From Thunnus maccoyii (taxonomy: Eukaryota > Chordata > Actinopteri > Scombriformes > Scombridae): DNA of 64,000 bases. The notes under the pieces are model-generated. The model made no database searches. It was not told the origin of the DNA and was given only the letters and a program-made list of their open reading frames with translations. Numbering within the stretch: position 1 is the first letter of the stretch; every line of letters begins with the position of its first letter. Shown here one piece after another: positions 47,501-59,844 of this stretch. Where the stretch lies: contig NC_056554.1 of NCBI RefSeq assembly GCF_910596095.1, forward strand, positions 7,422,001-7,486,000, given 5' to 3'. Position numbers and translations under genes: made by a program.

Positions 47501-49274
47501 CTCCCTCATTTCATCCTCCATAGACTCCTGGGCCTGGGAGTAACCCTCGCCAATGTATCTGTAAGAGAGGAGGAGAAACAGGCAGTGAGAGATTTATGAA
47601 CTGTTGAGTCTCAGCTCATTTAAACATACAGTTCTCTTTTACCTGAGTATGACTCCGTTGGTGTTGGTGGCTTCCACCACCAGTATAGAGGGGTACTCTT
47701 CTTTGGGGATCTGCAAAGAAGGCACCGCCTGGTTACTGAGCCTCCTCCCGAGCTCCTGCCTCACCCTCATGTCCTCCTCACTGGCTGAAGAGTTCCTCCT
47801 ATTACAGTTCTCATCCTCTCCTCCTCCGCCTCCAGCGCTGCTACTCCTGTACAGGATGGCTCTCTTGGGGTTGTCAGGCATCGGGTAGTCAATGGTGCAG
47901 AAATCGGAGAGGAGGTGAAGGTTCTCCAGGACATGTCCGGGCAGTTTGGTCTTGTGAAATAATAGAAATATAAAACTAATTACATTTAAGGCTATTTAAA
48001 TATGCATTTTCTTAAGCATTATGTAAACCTTCATCAACATCAACATATATATATATATATATATGAAAGTGTTTCAAAATGTTACTGACTTTGTATGTGT
48101 CTTGGAACAGCTTGGGCAGCGCATGAGCCCACAGGCCATTGGAGTACTTCACCAGCAGCTCCTCTAGTTTCAGCTTGAGGTCGGGGCTGAGGGTTGCAGG
48201 GGAGGATGGAGGACTAGGGGACGAGGAGGACGATCGCGGAGACTGAGGAGGGTTAGAATTGGAACGTGTCCGATGGGTGTTGGGGGGTCTCTGTTGGGCT
48301 GGGGACTGCAAGGGTTTGTCTGTAGGGGTGTTTGAAGTCGGGGAAGGGGCAGCGGTGGAATTTGGGTTAAGGATTAGCGAAGGGGAGGATGCAGTGGTCG
48401 GTTCCTTGGCAGGGTAGAGAAGCAGCTCTGATGGGTTGCTGCTGCAGGTTTTCTCTACCTAGAAGAATAAATGGAAAGGAGTGATTATACAGCAGTGTGA
48501 CATATTTCCCCTCAAAAATAAAAATGTCACAATTTAGTCGATGAATTGTCTTGTTAATAATAATTCATTTTTCCCTTTAGCAGCCCTTGCTTGATGATCA
48601 ATGCTATATGCAATACCTGGAATACTTGTATTGTGCATTCTTTTCTCATGTCTCATATTCTTTGGTGGTTCCTGTTTTAAGGATTTTGTGCATATTGTCT
48701 ACCTGTGCATGTTGTGTGACTTAATTTATTGACTGGTCCTTTGGTCCTTTGCTTTCGTCACCCTGTGTGTATTCTGTACAACATAGATTGCTAATATACA
48801 TAATTGCAGGTAAGCTGCTTAACATGTGCAATACAGTTGATAATATACAATGATATAACATTTGCAAAGTAAATTGGACAAGACTGGAAGAATATTCAAA
48901 ATTAATTATTTTGATTTCCAGAGAAAAATGTGCATATAAAATAATTATTTGTGATTATAATCTGAAAACAAAATTGCTTCTTATAATAGTAAAACATAAC
49001 AAATAGCTACAGTGAGGAGTATTTACAGTGCATATGTGTGTCCAGGTATCCAGGTCTTTGATGGCCTCAGTGGGCAGGTCCTGCTTGTACAGCTCTCTGT
49101 AGATCTGAGGCAGCTTGGAGACCCAGAAGCCGTTACTGTACTTCCCCAGGATCTCCTTGATGCGACCCTGGACCTGCTGAGGGTTGTAGGGCTTTCCTTT
49201 CCCTGAACCAATGTTCTCATTTAGATTCGAGGGTGCTGGAAGAGTGCAGAAAAATGCAGGAGAAAAGAGAGGTT

Positions 49275-49306
<32 letters not shown>

Positions 49307-51844
49307 ACACACACGCAGGCAATTACTGCTTCCACAGCTTTGATCTTCCTGCCCCTGACACTACTGGATTACACAGCGTGATTTTCCCCAAAACAAAGGC
49401 ACTTAAGTCTCTAGAGGGTGAATCAAAAAGAAAAATAGGTAGAGGAATGGTTATGATGCATTTTCAGAACCTAAGTTTTGCTTCTTTTTGCCCCTGAATC
49501 TGAACTGGAACTTCTATTAAGGTTCAAATGAGGCATATAAAAAGGGGAAGGAAAAAACAGAAAGACAGACCTTTAGGCTTCTTTTCCATTAATAAAACTT
49601 TAACCGCAAAAGTTGTCAGACTGTGGAGAATTCATGCTGACTGAGTTTTACTGACATCAGGTAATGAACCACATAAAAACATGAATACTGACAAGTGCCA
49701 AAGCTTTTTCTAATTTAGTTCGTCTTAAATAAATACACAAGCTTTGCGAGATAGCAGTCTAAATGGCAGCAATCTCTGCTAAATTACCCAATCTCTTTTG
49801 CAGCACACGCCTTGCTCATTTTGTCAACATGGATATCATATGAATATAATTTCCTTCTCACTCATGGATGTTTCTTCACACACAGGATGCACAGGCTTTT
49901 CAACCAGTATTGCAGCTTTAACAGTCTTCTCTGTGTGTAGGGGCCTCAAATACCCTTTAAAAATATGTGCCTCAAAGCTATGCAGTTTATTAGAGGCCAG
50001 TGTTTTTCCCCAGGCGGGGGAAAACACTGGCCGAGCGCTTCACAAACAGAGTGCTTCTCAAATCAGGCTACATGACAACAAACATATCCTTAGTTTAAGT
50101 AAAGGTTTGTAGGAGAGAAGTTAAAGAGTAGGGAGGCCAACCACACAAACACCTGAAAGCTTATTTAACTTGAAACCTTTTAAAATACACTTCATATCTA
50201 CAGGAACATCATGTTTACAGAGATACTCAGTGGTGAGAACCAACTGAGATGGGGTTTATGTTATTTTCACAAAACTTAGAGACAGAGGGACATAATACTT
50301 AATAGATAAGACTGCACAGCGAGACACCAGATAGCTGCACTTTCTCTGGTTTAGTCTTAAATCTAAATCTCTTGGCCACCATTTGAATTGTCTGTTGTAA
50401 TTTGATTCTTGCCAGAGTTTCTATTGGTTTAGAGGACAAAAAGCTACACAAAATGTATTTTTAGCGTAATAAAAAGGAGCCTGTCCTACTTACAACTAGT
50501 CTGTTGGGAGTTTCTGGAAAGGTGAGCGTGTACCTCCTTCTGAAACCGTGATGGGAGGGTCATCCTCTTGTCTGACCTGGACACAAAAGAACAGACCAAA
50601 GAGGAAGATTACTTTCTATGGGCTCAGGAAAAGAAGAAAATGTTGAATAGGACAGACTTTAAGACCTTCAAAACCTGTGACATATTCACATCTTTGAGTT
50701 GAGGGTTATTATGCAGTATCACTAAATTTAGTCTGAGGTGTTGCATGTCAGATCCTTAATCTCTTACTGTACGAGCCAGAGCGCACCCAGAGATTCTCAA
50801 AAAGGACTCATTACATCACATGGTGTGGTGAGATAACAGCCTGTCTGAGTTATGTACAAGATAAGTTGTTTTTGGATCGTCCTCAGTATCACAACTCATT
50901 AATCAAATTGAGACTGCATTGGTCTAGAACCATGGGTCATGAGAAACACAGGGTGCTGCACTGTATGTGACTGCAGATTATGTACTACTACTCTGACCTA
51001 AAAAACAACAACACATGGAAATATCTATATATTGTATAAAATATCCACCTTTATGTACAAATGACATGAGCAGATTTTCATTTCACTAGTCGTATCTTGT
51101 AGATGAGCACTGTTAAATGTTTGTACTGTTATCACTTATTCTTCCCATCCTTATCATGCCCCAATGATACAGTAGCTGCTTTGTTTAAAATGTTTACTGT
51201 TTCTCTTGTTTCGGCTCTTCTATGCCCTTCTTGTTCTTCTCAAAATCCACAATGGATACTGGCTTCACTACTGGTGCATAGTATATATGGGAAGATATAA
51301 CTAAAAAGATAGAAATTTATTAAGATAGAAACATATTGCATCAGGATCAATCACTAGTGATGAGCCTATGGTCTGAATACAAACTCAATACTGTGTTAGG
51401 AGATAATTGCGTTACTAGGCTTCAGTTTGTGGCAATTTGAACAACTACATTTCATTGACAACCGGGCAAACTCCATCTGCAAAGGAATGATGCAATCAGG
51501 AGCTCCAGAGCAGCTACTAGCTACTAGACAGTAGCAAAACTGTTTTCTGAAGTCTGTTAGACTGAAGACTACACCTCTTCTTTTGATTTTGAAAAAGTAA
51601 CCTTTGACTTGGACGTGAACAGCTTTGTTTGATTACAGTCACAAAACCCCACCCTCGTACTTTATCTCACCAGGCGGAGCCAGCATTTGCCTGAAGGACT
51701 ACAATACTATCCTACCCAAACACAGTCTACCTGCCTTTCACCTGTGTTGTTATTTTAAAACATGTTTTTGTTATTGACATTTTATTAATGTTGTTTTGTG
51801 AATTTACCACTTGCACTGACAAGCATCCAATAGTCCACCTGCAG

Positions 51845-51900
<56 letters not shown>

Positions 51901-52702
51901 ACAGAGTGATAACACAGGCCTGCGAGCATGCTGTCCAATGAAAGATCTAGAGGGATCCAGAGAGATGTGCTGATTCACTCTGTGTCGGTTTAGACGCGTT
52001 AATCTACAGGAGAATAGAGCGGGGATTAGAAAGGGCTCACATCCCCCCTGCTCTGGGCTCGTGTCCCCTGCCAACACACCAGGCTTCCCACCCTGCCGCC
52101 CCATTGTGCTGTGGAGGGCCACCGGCCCACAGGACACCCATGGTGACACAGACAGAGGACTGATGTCAGTTGTTTTCACAGTGGACAGACGAACAGAGCC
52201 GTGGATGGATGGAAGTGGGAGAACCAGTCAATGAGCTGAATTAATCTTGATTCATTGTTTGAGCAATGCAGATAGATGGATATCTAGCTATGTGAGATGG
52301 CTTCTTTAACAACAATGAATCAGGTTTTAACTCATTCTAGGTGGTGGTGGATGACAGTAGCAGTCTGAAGCCAAAATGTATTGGAATGGGTATTGTTTTT
52401 CAGAAAACGAAAAATATATTTGACAAGCAAAAACAAAGAGTTAGAAAGCAGAAGTGTGAGAGTGAAGGGAAGAGAGATACTGACAGAGACAGGCAGAGAG
52501 AGAACCAGAATAAACTAGTGCACACATCATCAGCCCAGTGCTGAATAAGCAGCAGCAGGGAGGCTGTTTGCACTCAGAAACCAACCAGAGTTCAACCAGG
52601 CTCCCATTCAGCAGCAGCCTATTCTGATTCAGCTCAGACCACACAGGTGGGAGGAGAGGAGGGGGCACAGAAAGAGACAGCACTGAGAGAGAGAGAGGGA
52701 GT

Positions 52703-52733
<31 letters not shown>

Positions 52734-55700
52734 CTACATATGATGGACGAACTTATCCATTATTTCTGTCATTCTTATTATTTAATTATTTGAATGTTTT
52801 TGAAAAAATCTTGACTTGCTCTGATAACACCAGCAAGTGACATAAAAATGTAACTCACTGCTCTAAAATATCTTAAAATTATCCCCAAAGATAATTTTTA
52901 GACTTCTGTAGTTATCTTAGACAGTTGGAGGCATTCTGAAAGCATGTTGCACTGGACAGGGAGCCTACAGGAAATTAAGTTATTCTGAGTATTTAGGTCT
53001 TTGGTTTCCTAAGAAGTGTGGAAACCTGGTTGGTGACTTGTACTTATAATTGTGCTATAAAATCCCACAAATATGTAGAGACTGAGCTTTAGTATTGGGA
53101 TGTGAGCTAAAGTTGGTCTTTTCATACAAAAGACAGTTATTTTTGTCTTGCACAAAACACTGTAAATTGATCAATTAAAATAATCTAAATTCATACTGTT
53201 ATCTCATTTGAAGTGAAAAGTTACATAAGCTCCTCTGTATCCCTCTGCTTATGCCTGTCTATTTCTAAACCATCTCCATCACTCACTTCTCTGTAGGTGG
53301 GTTTCCTTTCCTGTTGGATGTGTTCTGATTGGACATCTTGTTTGGATGTGACCCAGTCTTGCCCTCCGACTGGCCATCCCTCATGTCCCTCGCCTGTTTG
53401 AAGTCTCCATGTCCAGCCCCGCGGCCGCCACCTCCTCCTCTACCTCCACCTCGCCCGCGGTGGTTTGGCTGTCTCAGAGAGGTTTGAGGTTTGGCTGTGG
53501 AGAAAGAAAAAGCAAACAAGAGAAGTAAAACTATGGACATACAGTATAGACACACACACACACACTGACTCAGCTAAACCTGATGCTGAGACAGGGCAGT
53601 GCGTCTGACAAGAGGGCACAGTGTCATAGATCGTTCAATATCTACAGACACAGTAAACCCGATGAATAACCTCATAGCTCCCTCAGCGAGCCAGCAAGCA
53701 GCAACAACACAACATCACAAATTATAGATCACATCACAATGAGCTGCATTTCTCCTTTTCGTATGCTAACTATGGCTGGACAAGGTCAAGGAAATACGCT
53801 TTCTTGCAGAGAGTTAGATAAAACTTACATCACTCCCATGTTTGTGCATTAATACTGGAGCTAGAGCAGGGAGTTGATTAGCTTAGCTTAGCATAAAGAC
53901 TGGAAGCAGGGGGAAACAGCTAGCCTGGATGTCTCCATAGTTAGCAAATACACCTAACAACACCTGTGAAGATCACTGATTAACACGTTAGGAAGGAGAG
54001 GGAACACTAGCACTGAAAGAAAAATAGTTAGCTATAGCACATAACTCCCTGTAAAACCACACTTGTGGTTTTTACATTACTGTTTGTGTGCCGATTAAGC
54101 AAATGAGGTATAACTACTGACCTTTAGGAGTGCTGTTAGGCATATTTTTGAACTTTGGAGACAGCCAGGCTAGCTGTTTCCCCCTACTTCCAGTCTTTAT
54201 GCTAAGCTAAGCTAATTGACTTCCAGCTCCAGCTCCATAGCTAATGCACAGACAGGAGAGTGGTATCGATCTTCAAATCTAACTCCCGGCAAGAAAGTGA
54301 ATACATGTACTTCACAAAATGTCAAACTAGTCCTTTAAAGACTTGTCAATTTTTTTAACATCTTTCTAAATAGGCCTAACTTTATCTTCTGTTGCAGTGA
54401 TTGCAGATATCAAATGGTACGTTCCCTATAACAACACAATTCAGGAGGCTGTGTTTGCAACAGGAACAAATTGGGTGAATCAAAGTATCTATGTGAATAT
54501 AAAGTAGGGCACTGCTGGAAAAGAGCATACTACTGCACGACTACCAAACTGCAAATGCTATGTACTTACCCTAGACAAAGTTTTTTTGTTGAAAACTCTA
54601 CATATAGTACATATAATACAAAGTAGCCAGATTATTATAATATGTTTACAAAGCCTAATAACTGTAGTTACTGTATGAACAATGAAAAGAATAGAAATCA
54701 GAGTCTTAATGTCCTAATACAGCACTTACCAGTCGATCCCCTCGTCATTTTGATGTTACATCATCCACACACACATACTCAGCATGGCCAGCATGACATC
54801 ACATTTCCCCTAAATGACATCACCATTATACCTTGTCATGCATAACCCTTAGTCATTTCCACTCCCACATTCTCTCTTCATTTTCACTTCCTCCTCCTAC
54901 TGTCTCCTCTTTTCTCTTCACTCCTTTTCCTCTGTGAGATCTAGTATTTTCTCCCTAACACTCCTGTTTTTTTCATCCTTTCTCTTCTGGAAAAATCTCA
55001 TTGAATGTTTCCAGTAACAAAACAACAACAAGCTGCTTCATCAGTCTGCCTCTTAAAAGCTGATCAATAAGATTTTCAATAAGAGATTTTCTGTTTCTAA
55101 ATCTCATTAATTTCTCCCTTGTTCCATCTCTTCAGTTTGGATATGGTACTTATATTGTATCAGCTACTGGTATTCGATCAATTAATACATCAGCCAGTTA
55201 CTTAATTAATCAATACATTTTCCACACTCACTCACACACACACACACACACGTTTGAACGAACAGAGTCACACATGCAGGCAGGCACTAGCTTACATCCA
55301 CATGCAAATATAGGCGAGAACAAGCACACACACATACACACATGCTCAGAGCAGACGCCGCGTCACCTCACCGGCATGGACACACAGTCTGTGTTCTGTC
55401 TCTGCCTGAATATCAAAATCCCAGGTGGTGAAGGAGAAAATGAGATGGGGAGAGAGAGAGAGAGAGAGGGAGAGATAGAGATGGAGAGGCTGATTTGTGA
55501 ATCAGCTGCTCCTCGCTTGCAGCTGAGTCTCAGCTGCTATAGGCTGCATTAGCCTCAAATCTCAACAGCCCACCCCACTCTCCCTCGTTCTCTCTTTCTG
55601 ACTCCCTCCTTCCCTGTCATCTGTCCACCCCCTCTCTCTTTCACATATCACCATCTCTCTGCCTTTCTTTTCCTCCGACCCTCTCTCCTCTCCTCCTCCT

Positions 55701-58700
55701 CTCAACTCCTTGCACTACCACCTCCCACTTCCTCCTCTGACTCTCTGAGAATATTCTGCAACATCACATCACACACTCTAGCGGAGGTGAATGCGCTGCA
55801 AATAGGTCAAAGAAAAGAAAGTGCGTGTGTGCATGTGTGGAAAATGTTTGTGTGAATGCATATGTTGTTGTTATTATGGGTGTGTGTGTTCAGACGGTAA
55901 CTAAGGTCAGAAAAAGATGAAGAAAGATTGTGTGTGAAAGTATAGTATGTTTTTTGTGTGTTGTATGAAGTGTATGAAGTGATTGAACTGAAACCTTTGT
56001 ATGCATATGAACCTGGTACACCTGCACAGTCCTGAACACTGTGTATCTGCCCATCTGCTTATGTGTGAGTGTGTGATATTCGTGGTGCAGGAACTGCAGG
56101 TCTCCACGGAGCAACAGTTAAAACAGGCCACTCGTTCATCCACAAACTCTCGGGATACATCAAAGACAGCAACTCTCTATTGTTGCACTGTCATAGTACT
56201 ACATAGTACTGCTGCAGTACTGCTGCACTGTGGCATCAGTCTCAAGAAAAGGCTGGAAAAGGTTTGGAAAATTGAAGTTGTGCTAAGGTTGTTAAAGAGG
56301 CCAGGAAAAGCTGTGGGGGAAGGAAGGCCATAGTTTACAAGATGTGATTAATTCAATCAGTCTCATATTGTGTTAAGTAAAAATGTGTTAGTTAGCATAT
56401 TGTTACAGTAATTTCCAAGGAAATAATCAGCAAGATAGGTTATTTGTCCCATTTTATCAGCAGGGCTGTAAATACCATTGAGGACACTCAGGTTGTTTTT
56501 TTTTTTTCATTTCATTTCATTTTTTCAACAACCTGTGGGGAGTTTACACTCTACAATTAAAGGCACTTGGTGAATATTTTTAGACCAACTCAATGTATCT
56601 AAATTTGACTACTTTTAGGTCAGAACATAAAAAAATCATTATTTCTCCACCAGAAATGTGTTCCTGGCAGTGTGAAGAAGTGTGTAAAATTTCCAAAAAG
56701 CATGAGTGAACAGTTAACTCAGTTTTACATCATCTAAGTCATTTAAAAAAAAAAATCAGACATTTTGGTGTCTGGGGGAGGAAGGCATCTGACTCATGAT
56801 CTCAGTACTTCAAAAATCCTACAAACTGTACCAAGCTCTTATATTCTCTCACTTTTTCTGTTTTTCTAGACAGCTACAGTAGCTTTCTAACCGGCACGAA
56901 CTGGTTGGCAAAATGTGCCTACTTATAAATTCTAAAAGGAAAATATGAAATGATGATGAGACAGACAATTTAACAGTGACAGGACAGACAAGTATTTGTT
57001 TGTCACTATGTTTTACCATGCAATTAGATCATCATTATGAAGAAAAAAAAAGATTTGACACCACCAAAGAGCCAAGCCTTATAATGCATTTATTAATCTT
57101 TCTGAAATATTAGTTCTTAAGATAATGTCCTAATGTGTGATCTTAGATGCACCTATTTGAACATTATTTCATTAAAAATAATCCTATCTCTATACTCATA
57201 TCAGCAGCACTTAGGTAATGTTGTTATTCACCCAAAAACATGTTTGTGCAAAGGTTTTTGTTTTTCTTTTACAGCCAAGTATTCCTTCATTCACATTTAA
57301 ATGACACAAGCCCTTTACAAACACGTATTGTACTATTCCAGTGCTTGGATATATCCAATGGTTCAACACAAACATGAAAGCCAACACCAGTCTGTCTGGC
57401 TGTGCAGCTACTGTGCTCAAAACCGAGCTGCCAGACTGTTCATGATTCTGTCTTTTCAATGTACATGTTTATTTTCACTTCTAACAGAGGAAACTGCCTG
57501 CTGAGGTTTTTTAAGAATAAAAAGTACAACTCTAGCTTTTAAGGATTTTGATATTTTAAATTAGCTTTAGTAGATTTGTCTGTATAATACTTATATTTAA
57601 ACAGTAACTGTAATCACATTTAATCCAATACCTCACTGATTTGAAGCTACCTTGTGACTGTGTTAATGTCAGCCAGAAACATTTGTGTAATTTGATAAAG
57701 CTAAATGTGAGCTAAAATAGAACTAATTGTGTGTTCTCCATAAGAGTTTGATAAAAGGGAGAGTCTATAAAATTACAGGTGGTATGTGCAGCTTGTGAAA
57801 TTGGATTAAAGTCTCCTACTGAATACCGTCACACCATCACCTTGCCGTTTTTTCACCTAAATTACTTAATGTATTAGCTCTCTGCTTGTTTTGCAGAAAC
57901 TGTTAAATCCCACAGGCACAAAGGTCACATGTAAATTTTCTAACCCTCCATAACCTGATATTCCTTGGAAGCTATTCGTGTAGCCAAAACAAGCCTCCCT
58001 GTAACCAAAATAGTTGTGGAGTGTGGTGAAAACATATTAATTAACAACTATCTTAATGCTAACATGAAAAAAATTGCTGTGTATTTAGCTTATGCTTGCT
58101 AAATGTCCCAAGTTATTATTGTCCCAATCAAATCTTACCATTGAGGACGAGTGGGGCGGCTGGTTTGACCCTCATCTGCGTGTTGACCAGGTGGGGTCGT
58201 CCTGTCTTCTTGGAGCTGCGCTGGCGAGCCACCACTTTGGCTACATGGGCCGTCTCATTGGACCCTGAGGCAAAATACACCATCTGGAGAGTAGACAGAC
58301 TGATGTCAATAAGAGCAACCCCATCAGCAATAAAAGATTAATACTTTTGACCTGCTATGTTGACTTATTTTTAATTTAGTTTATTTGACATCATGGGAGG
58401 GAGAACATTAAAGGTACCCTATGGAGTTTTTGACCACTAGCAGTGCTATGGAGCAATGCTCTACAAGTGGGTCCCTGTTTTGTGTGTACTGAGCATGAGC
58501 ACAAGCACGCACATGCATGCGCACGTAGCCAATGGAGTCACACTATTCCTCTCATCAATAGGTAATGGTAATGTGCCAAGAAATACAGCAATGCGCCAAC
58601 AAAAGGCAATGAAGAAGCAGAGAGTTAGCAAGTAAACATTAACGTAAAAATGCAGGTTTCAATATTGAAAAATTTGGCTTGACATATGTTTTACGATGTT

Positions 58701-59844
58701 TTTAACGTGCCTTCAAAAAATTTGTTAAACCTTGAAGATACACGCAGTGTGTTTTGGTGAGAAGCACTGAATGTAAACAGAAACTTTGTTTACAAGAAAA
58801 CTCCACAGGGCATCTTTAACTTACACACAACTATGTTTAGGACAACACAATTAAGTCCAAGACTTATTTCCATTGTGGTTCTGATCATTATAGTTATAAT
58901 CAGTTAATTACCTTTGTGTGTTTCACATGTATGAACTTGTTTTACAAGTTTTGGTTGTGACAGGTATCCAAACTATGCAAATAGTATTATGGCTACATTG
59001 TATTGCGGGGTTCTCCAATGCAAGCATATTTGAATTTAGCCACATAACACCAGCACTCAATAGAGACAAAATTATTATTATCAGCATATGGCAGGAAATT
59101 ATAGTAAAAAAAAATCTGGTTCTAGTATCTTACTGTAGCAACTTACTGATAAACCTGCTGTCATCAGATCCTGAATTTATTTATTTAAAAAATTAATTAA
59201 AAGTTTCTTTGTTTTTTTCTGAAGCACTAGTCCAGTTTTTTAGTTAGTTTTTTTTAATTCTCAGCTTCCAACAATCATGTCAACATGCCAGTGAGTATCA
59301 CCGTTTAATGGACATTTTTACTTTTTTAGCTCTTTCTTCAGTTTCTTCTTCTTTGAGAAAGCAAAGCATTTATTTACTTCATTTTGTCCCGGTTTACTTA
59401 CTTCAGGTTAGTTAGTTAACACACATCAGATGCTTGCACTTTGTTGTAAAACATTTTGCTGCATAGCATGTATAATGATGTGATGCTCCTTGCTCCTACC
59501 AAGCTCTGTTATCATCAATGCTCACACAAGGCTTTGCATTTGAGAAGGAGAAAAAAGGAAAAGTATTATGTAATCATGGCTGAATAAGTGTACACATAAT
59601 CCATCCCTCAACCATCCTGCACCAGCCATACACACACCTCTCCAGAGCGGTTGCGCTCCATGCGGACTACAGAGGGCATGCTGGTTAGCAGTGCATCAAG
59701 GTGGTTGTGTCCCATCTGTTTATGTGGTATCTGTTCCCCGGTCAGCTCCTTGTACTCTGACTGCAGACGGGACAGTGACACTCCACCCTTGTTGGCCTGG
59801 AGGACAGCCCGAAGCATTTTCTTCACCAATTCAACGTCAGCCAT
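41585..59844 (-). CDS. tdrd7: Tudor domain-containing protein 7 (LOTUS/Tudor RNA-granule protein)
   Basis: Component of germ-cell chromatoid bodies and lens RNA granules. LOTUS domains bind RNA or Vasa-type helicases and Tudor domains bind methyl-arginine. Coding exons, in transcript order: 59638-59844, 58139-58283, 53287-53494, 50494-50576, 49027-49235, 48090-48458, 47643-47950, 47366-47558, 47040-47151, 46680-46882, 46464-46598, 44834-44917, 44283-44417, 44016-44126, 43690-43838, 43315-43538, 43013-43196, 42650-42810, 41585-41805. Spliced length is 1146 aa; human is about 1100. LOTUS domains lie at about 3-75, 228-300 and 377-445. Tudor domains lie at about 536-590, 730-795 and 1007-1060. 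Key phrases are KAILY-type [36 protein letters not shown] and [14 protein letters not shown]. The ATG follows directly on a poly-T/AG acceptor and has a strong AAGATGG context after splicing. Fish have two paralogues; which one this is stays open. Confidence 0.95.
42080..42270 (+). pseudogene. LINE 3'-end fragment in a tdrd7 intron
   Basis: Plus-strand sequence conceptually reads like the tail of a non-LTR reverse transcriptase. [24 protein letters not shown] region is built from CTCCCTGCTGACATCAGAC and the text after it, but with frame breaks. It is antisense to tdrd7 and lies between its last two coding exons. No full domain remains. Confidence 0.5.
44918..46463 (-). other. tdrd7: tdrd7 intron, nothing else seen
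   Basis: Intron of 1.5 kb between the exons at 46464-46598 and 44834-44917. AT-rich, with no additional gene or recognisable repeat. Confidence 0.6.
49236..50493 (-). other. tdrd7: tdrd7 intron with CA microsatellite
   Basis: Contains a CA repeat at about 49275-49314, interrupted by one AT. A local inverted motif (GGCCAGTGTTTTCCCC / GGGGAAAACACTGGCC) lies at about 49996-50033 and could form a hairpin. Nothing coding was identified. Confidence 0.6.
51846..51898. repeat. CA dinucleotide microsatellite
   Basis: About 26 uninterrupted CA units. It is likely to be length-polymorphic. Confidence 0.95.
52703..52733. repeat. AAGA tetranucleotide microsatellite
   Basis: About seven to eight AAGA units following a GA-rich run. 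Confidence 0.9.
53780..54345. mobile_element. Long-armed palindromic MITE in a tdrd7 intron
   Basis: The arm at about 53872-53935 (GCTTAGCTTAGCATAAAGAC and on through GGAAACAGCTAGCCTGG) is repeated in inverted orientation at about 54165-54222. Outer flanks such as TACGCTTTCTTGC and GGCAAGAAAGTGAATA also pair. The 566-bp span has no coding capacity. It resembles a family I know from many teleost introns, but the exact ends and superfamily are not certain. Confidence 0.65.
54730..54748 (-). other. tdrd7: Candidate alternative first coding exon of tdrd7
   Basis: On the minus strand ATGACGAGGGGATCGACTG is followed by a strong donor, GTAAGTGC. The six codons plus one base leave phase 1, which is exactly what the next coding exon (53287-53494) accepts. 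The protein would begin MTRGSTAKPQ and lack LOTUS domain 1. The upstream minus sequence has TGATGTCAT-type CRE-like motifs. It could be coincidence, since a short ATG-plus-donor will occur by chance. Confidence 0.3.
58284..59637 (-). other. tdrd7: tdrd7 intron 2 with a TTAA-flanked MITE
   Basis: Intron of 1.35 kb between the first and second coding exons. Apart from the MITE at 58408-58819 it is AT-rich and featureless. Confidence 0.6.
58408..58819. mobile_element. TTAA-flanked MITE (piggyBac-like non-autonomous element)
   Basis: The left end TTAAAGGTACCCTATGGAG and the reverse complement of the right end, TTAAAGATGCCCTGTGGAG, match at most positions. Both ends carry TTAA, the piggyBac-type target duplication. 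The body is 412 bp with no transposase. A family with this terminus is common in teleost genomes from memory. Confidence 0.7.

Larger units (their letters stand above)
50577..53286 (-). other. tdrd7: tdrd7 intron with microsatellites
   Basis: Contains a long CA repeat at 51846-51898 and an AAGA tetranucleotide repeat at 52703-52733. A compositionally complex, GC-richer block at about 51900-52200 stands out from its AT-rich surroundings. It might be a conserved non-coding element, but I see no gene in it. Confidence 0.5.
53495..58138 (-). other. tdrd7: Largest tdrd7 intron
   Basis: Intron of 4.6 kb. It holds the long-armed MITE and the candidate alternative first exon listed separately. It also has a CA-rich tract near 55234-55251, a GA repeat near 55451-55485 and a pyrimidine-rich tract at about 55560-55740. 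No independent gene is visible. Confidence 0.55.

Noticed and set aside
51727..52179. 150-codon minus-strand frame over the CA repeat
   Set aside because: The centre is a Cys/Val run from the CA microsatellite and the rest has no tdrd7 similarity or suitable splice sites.
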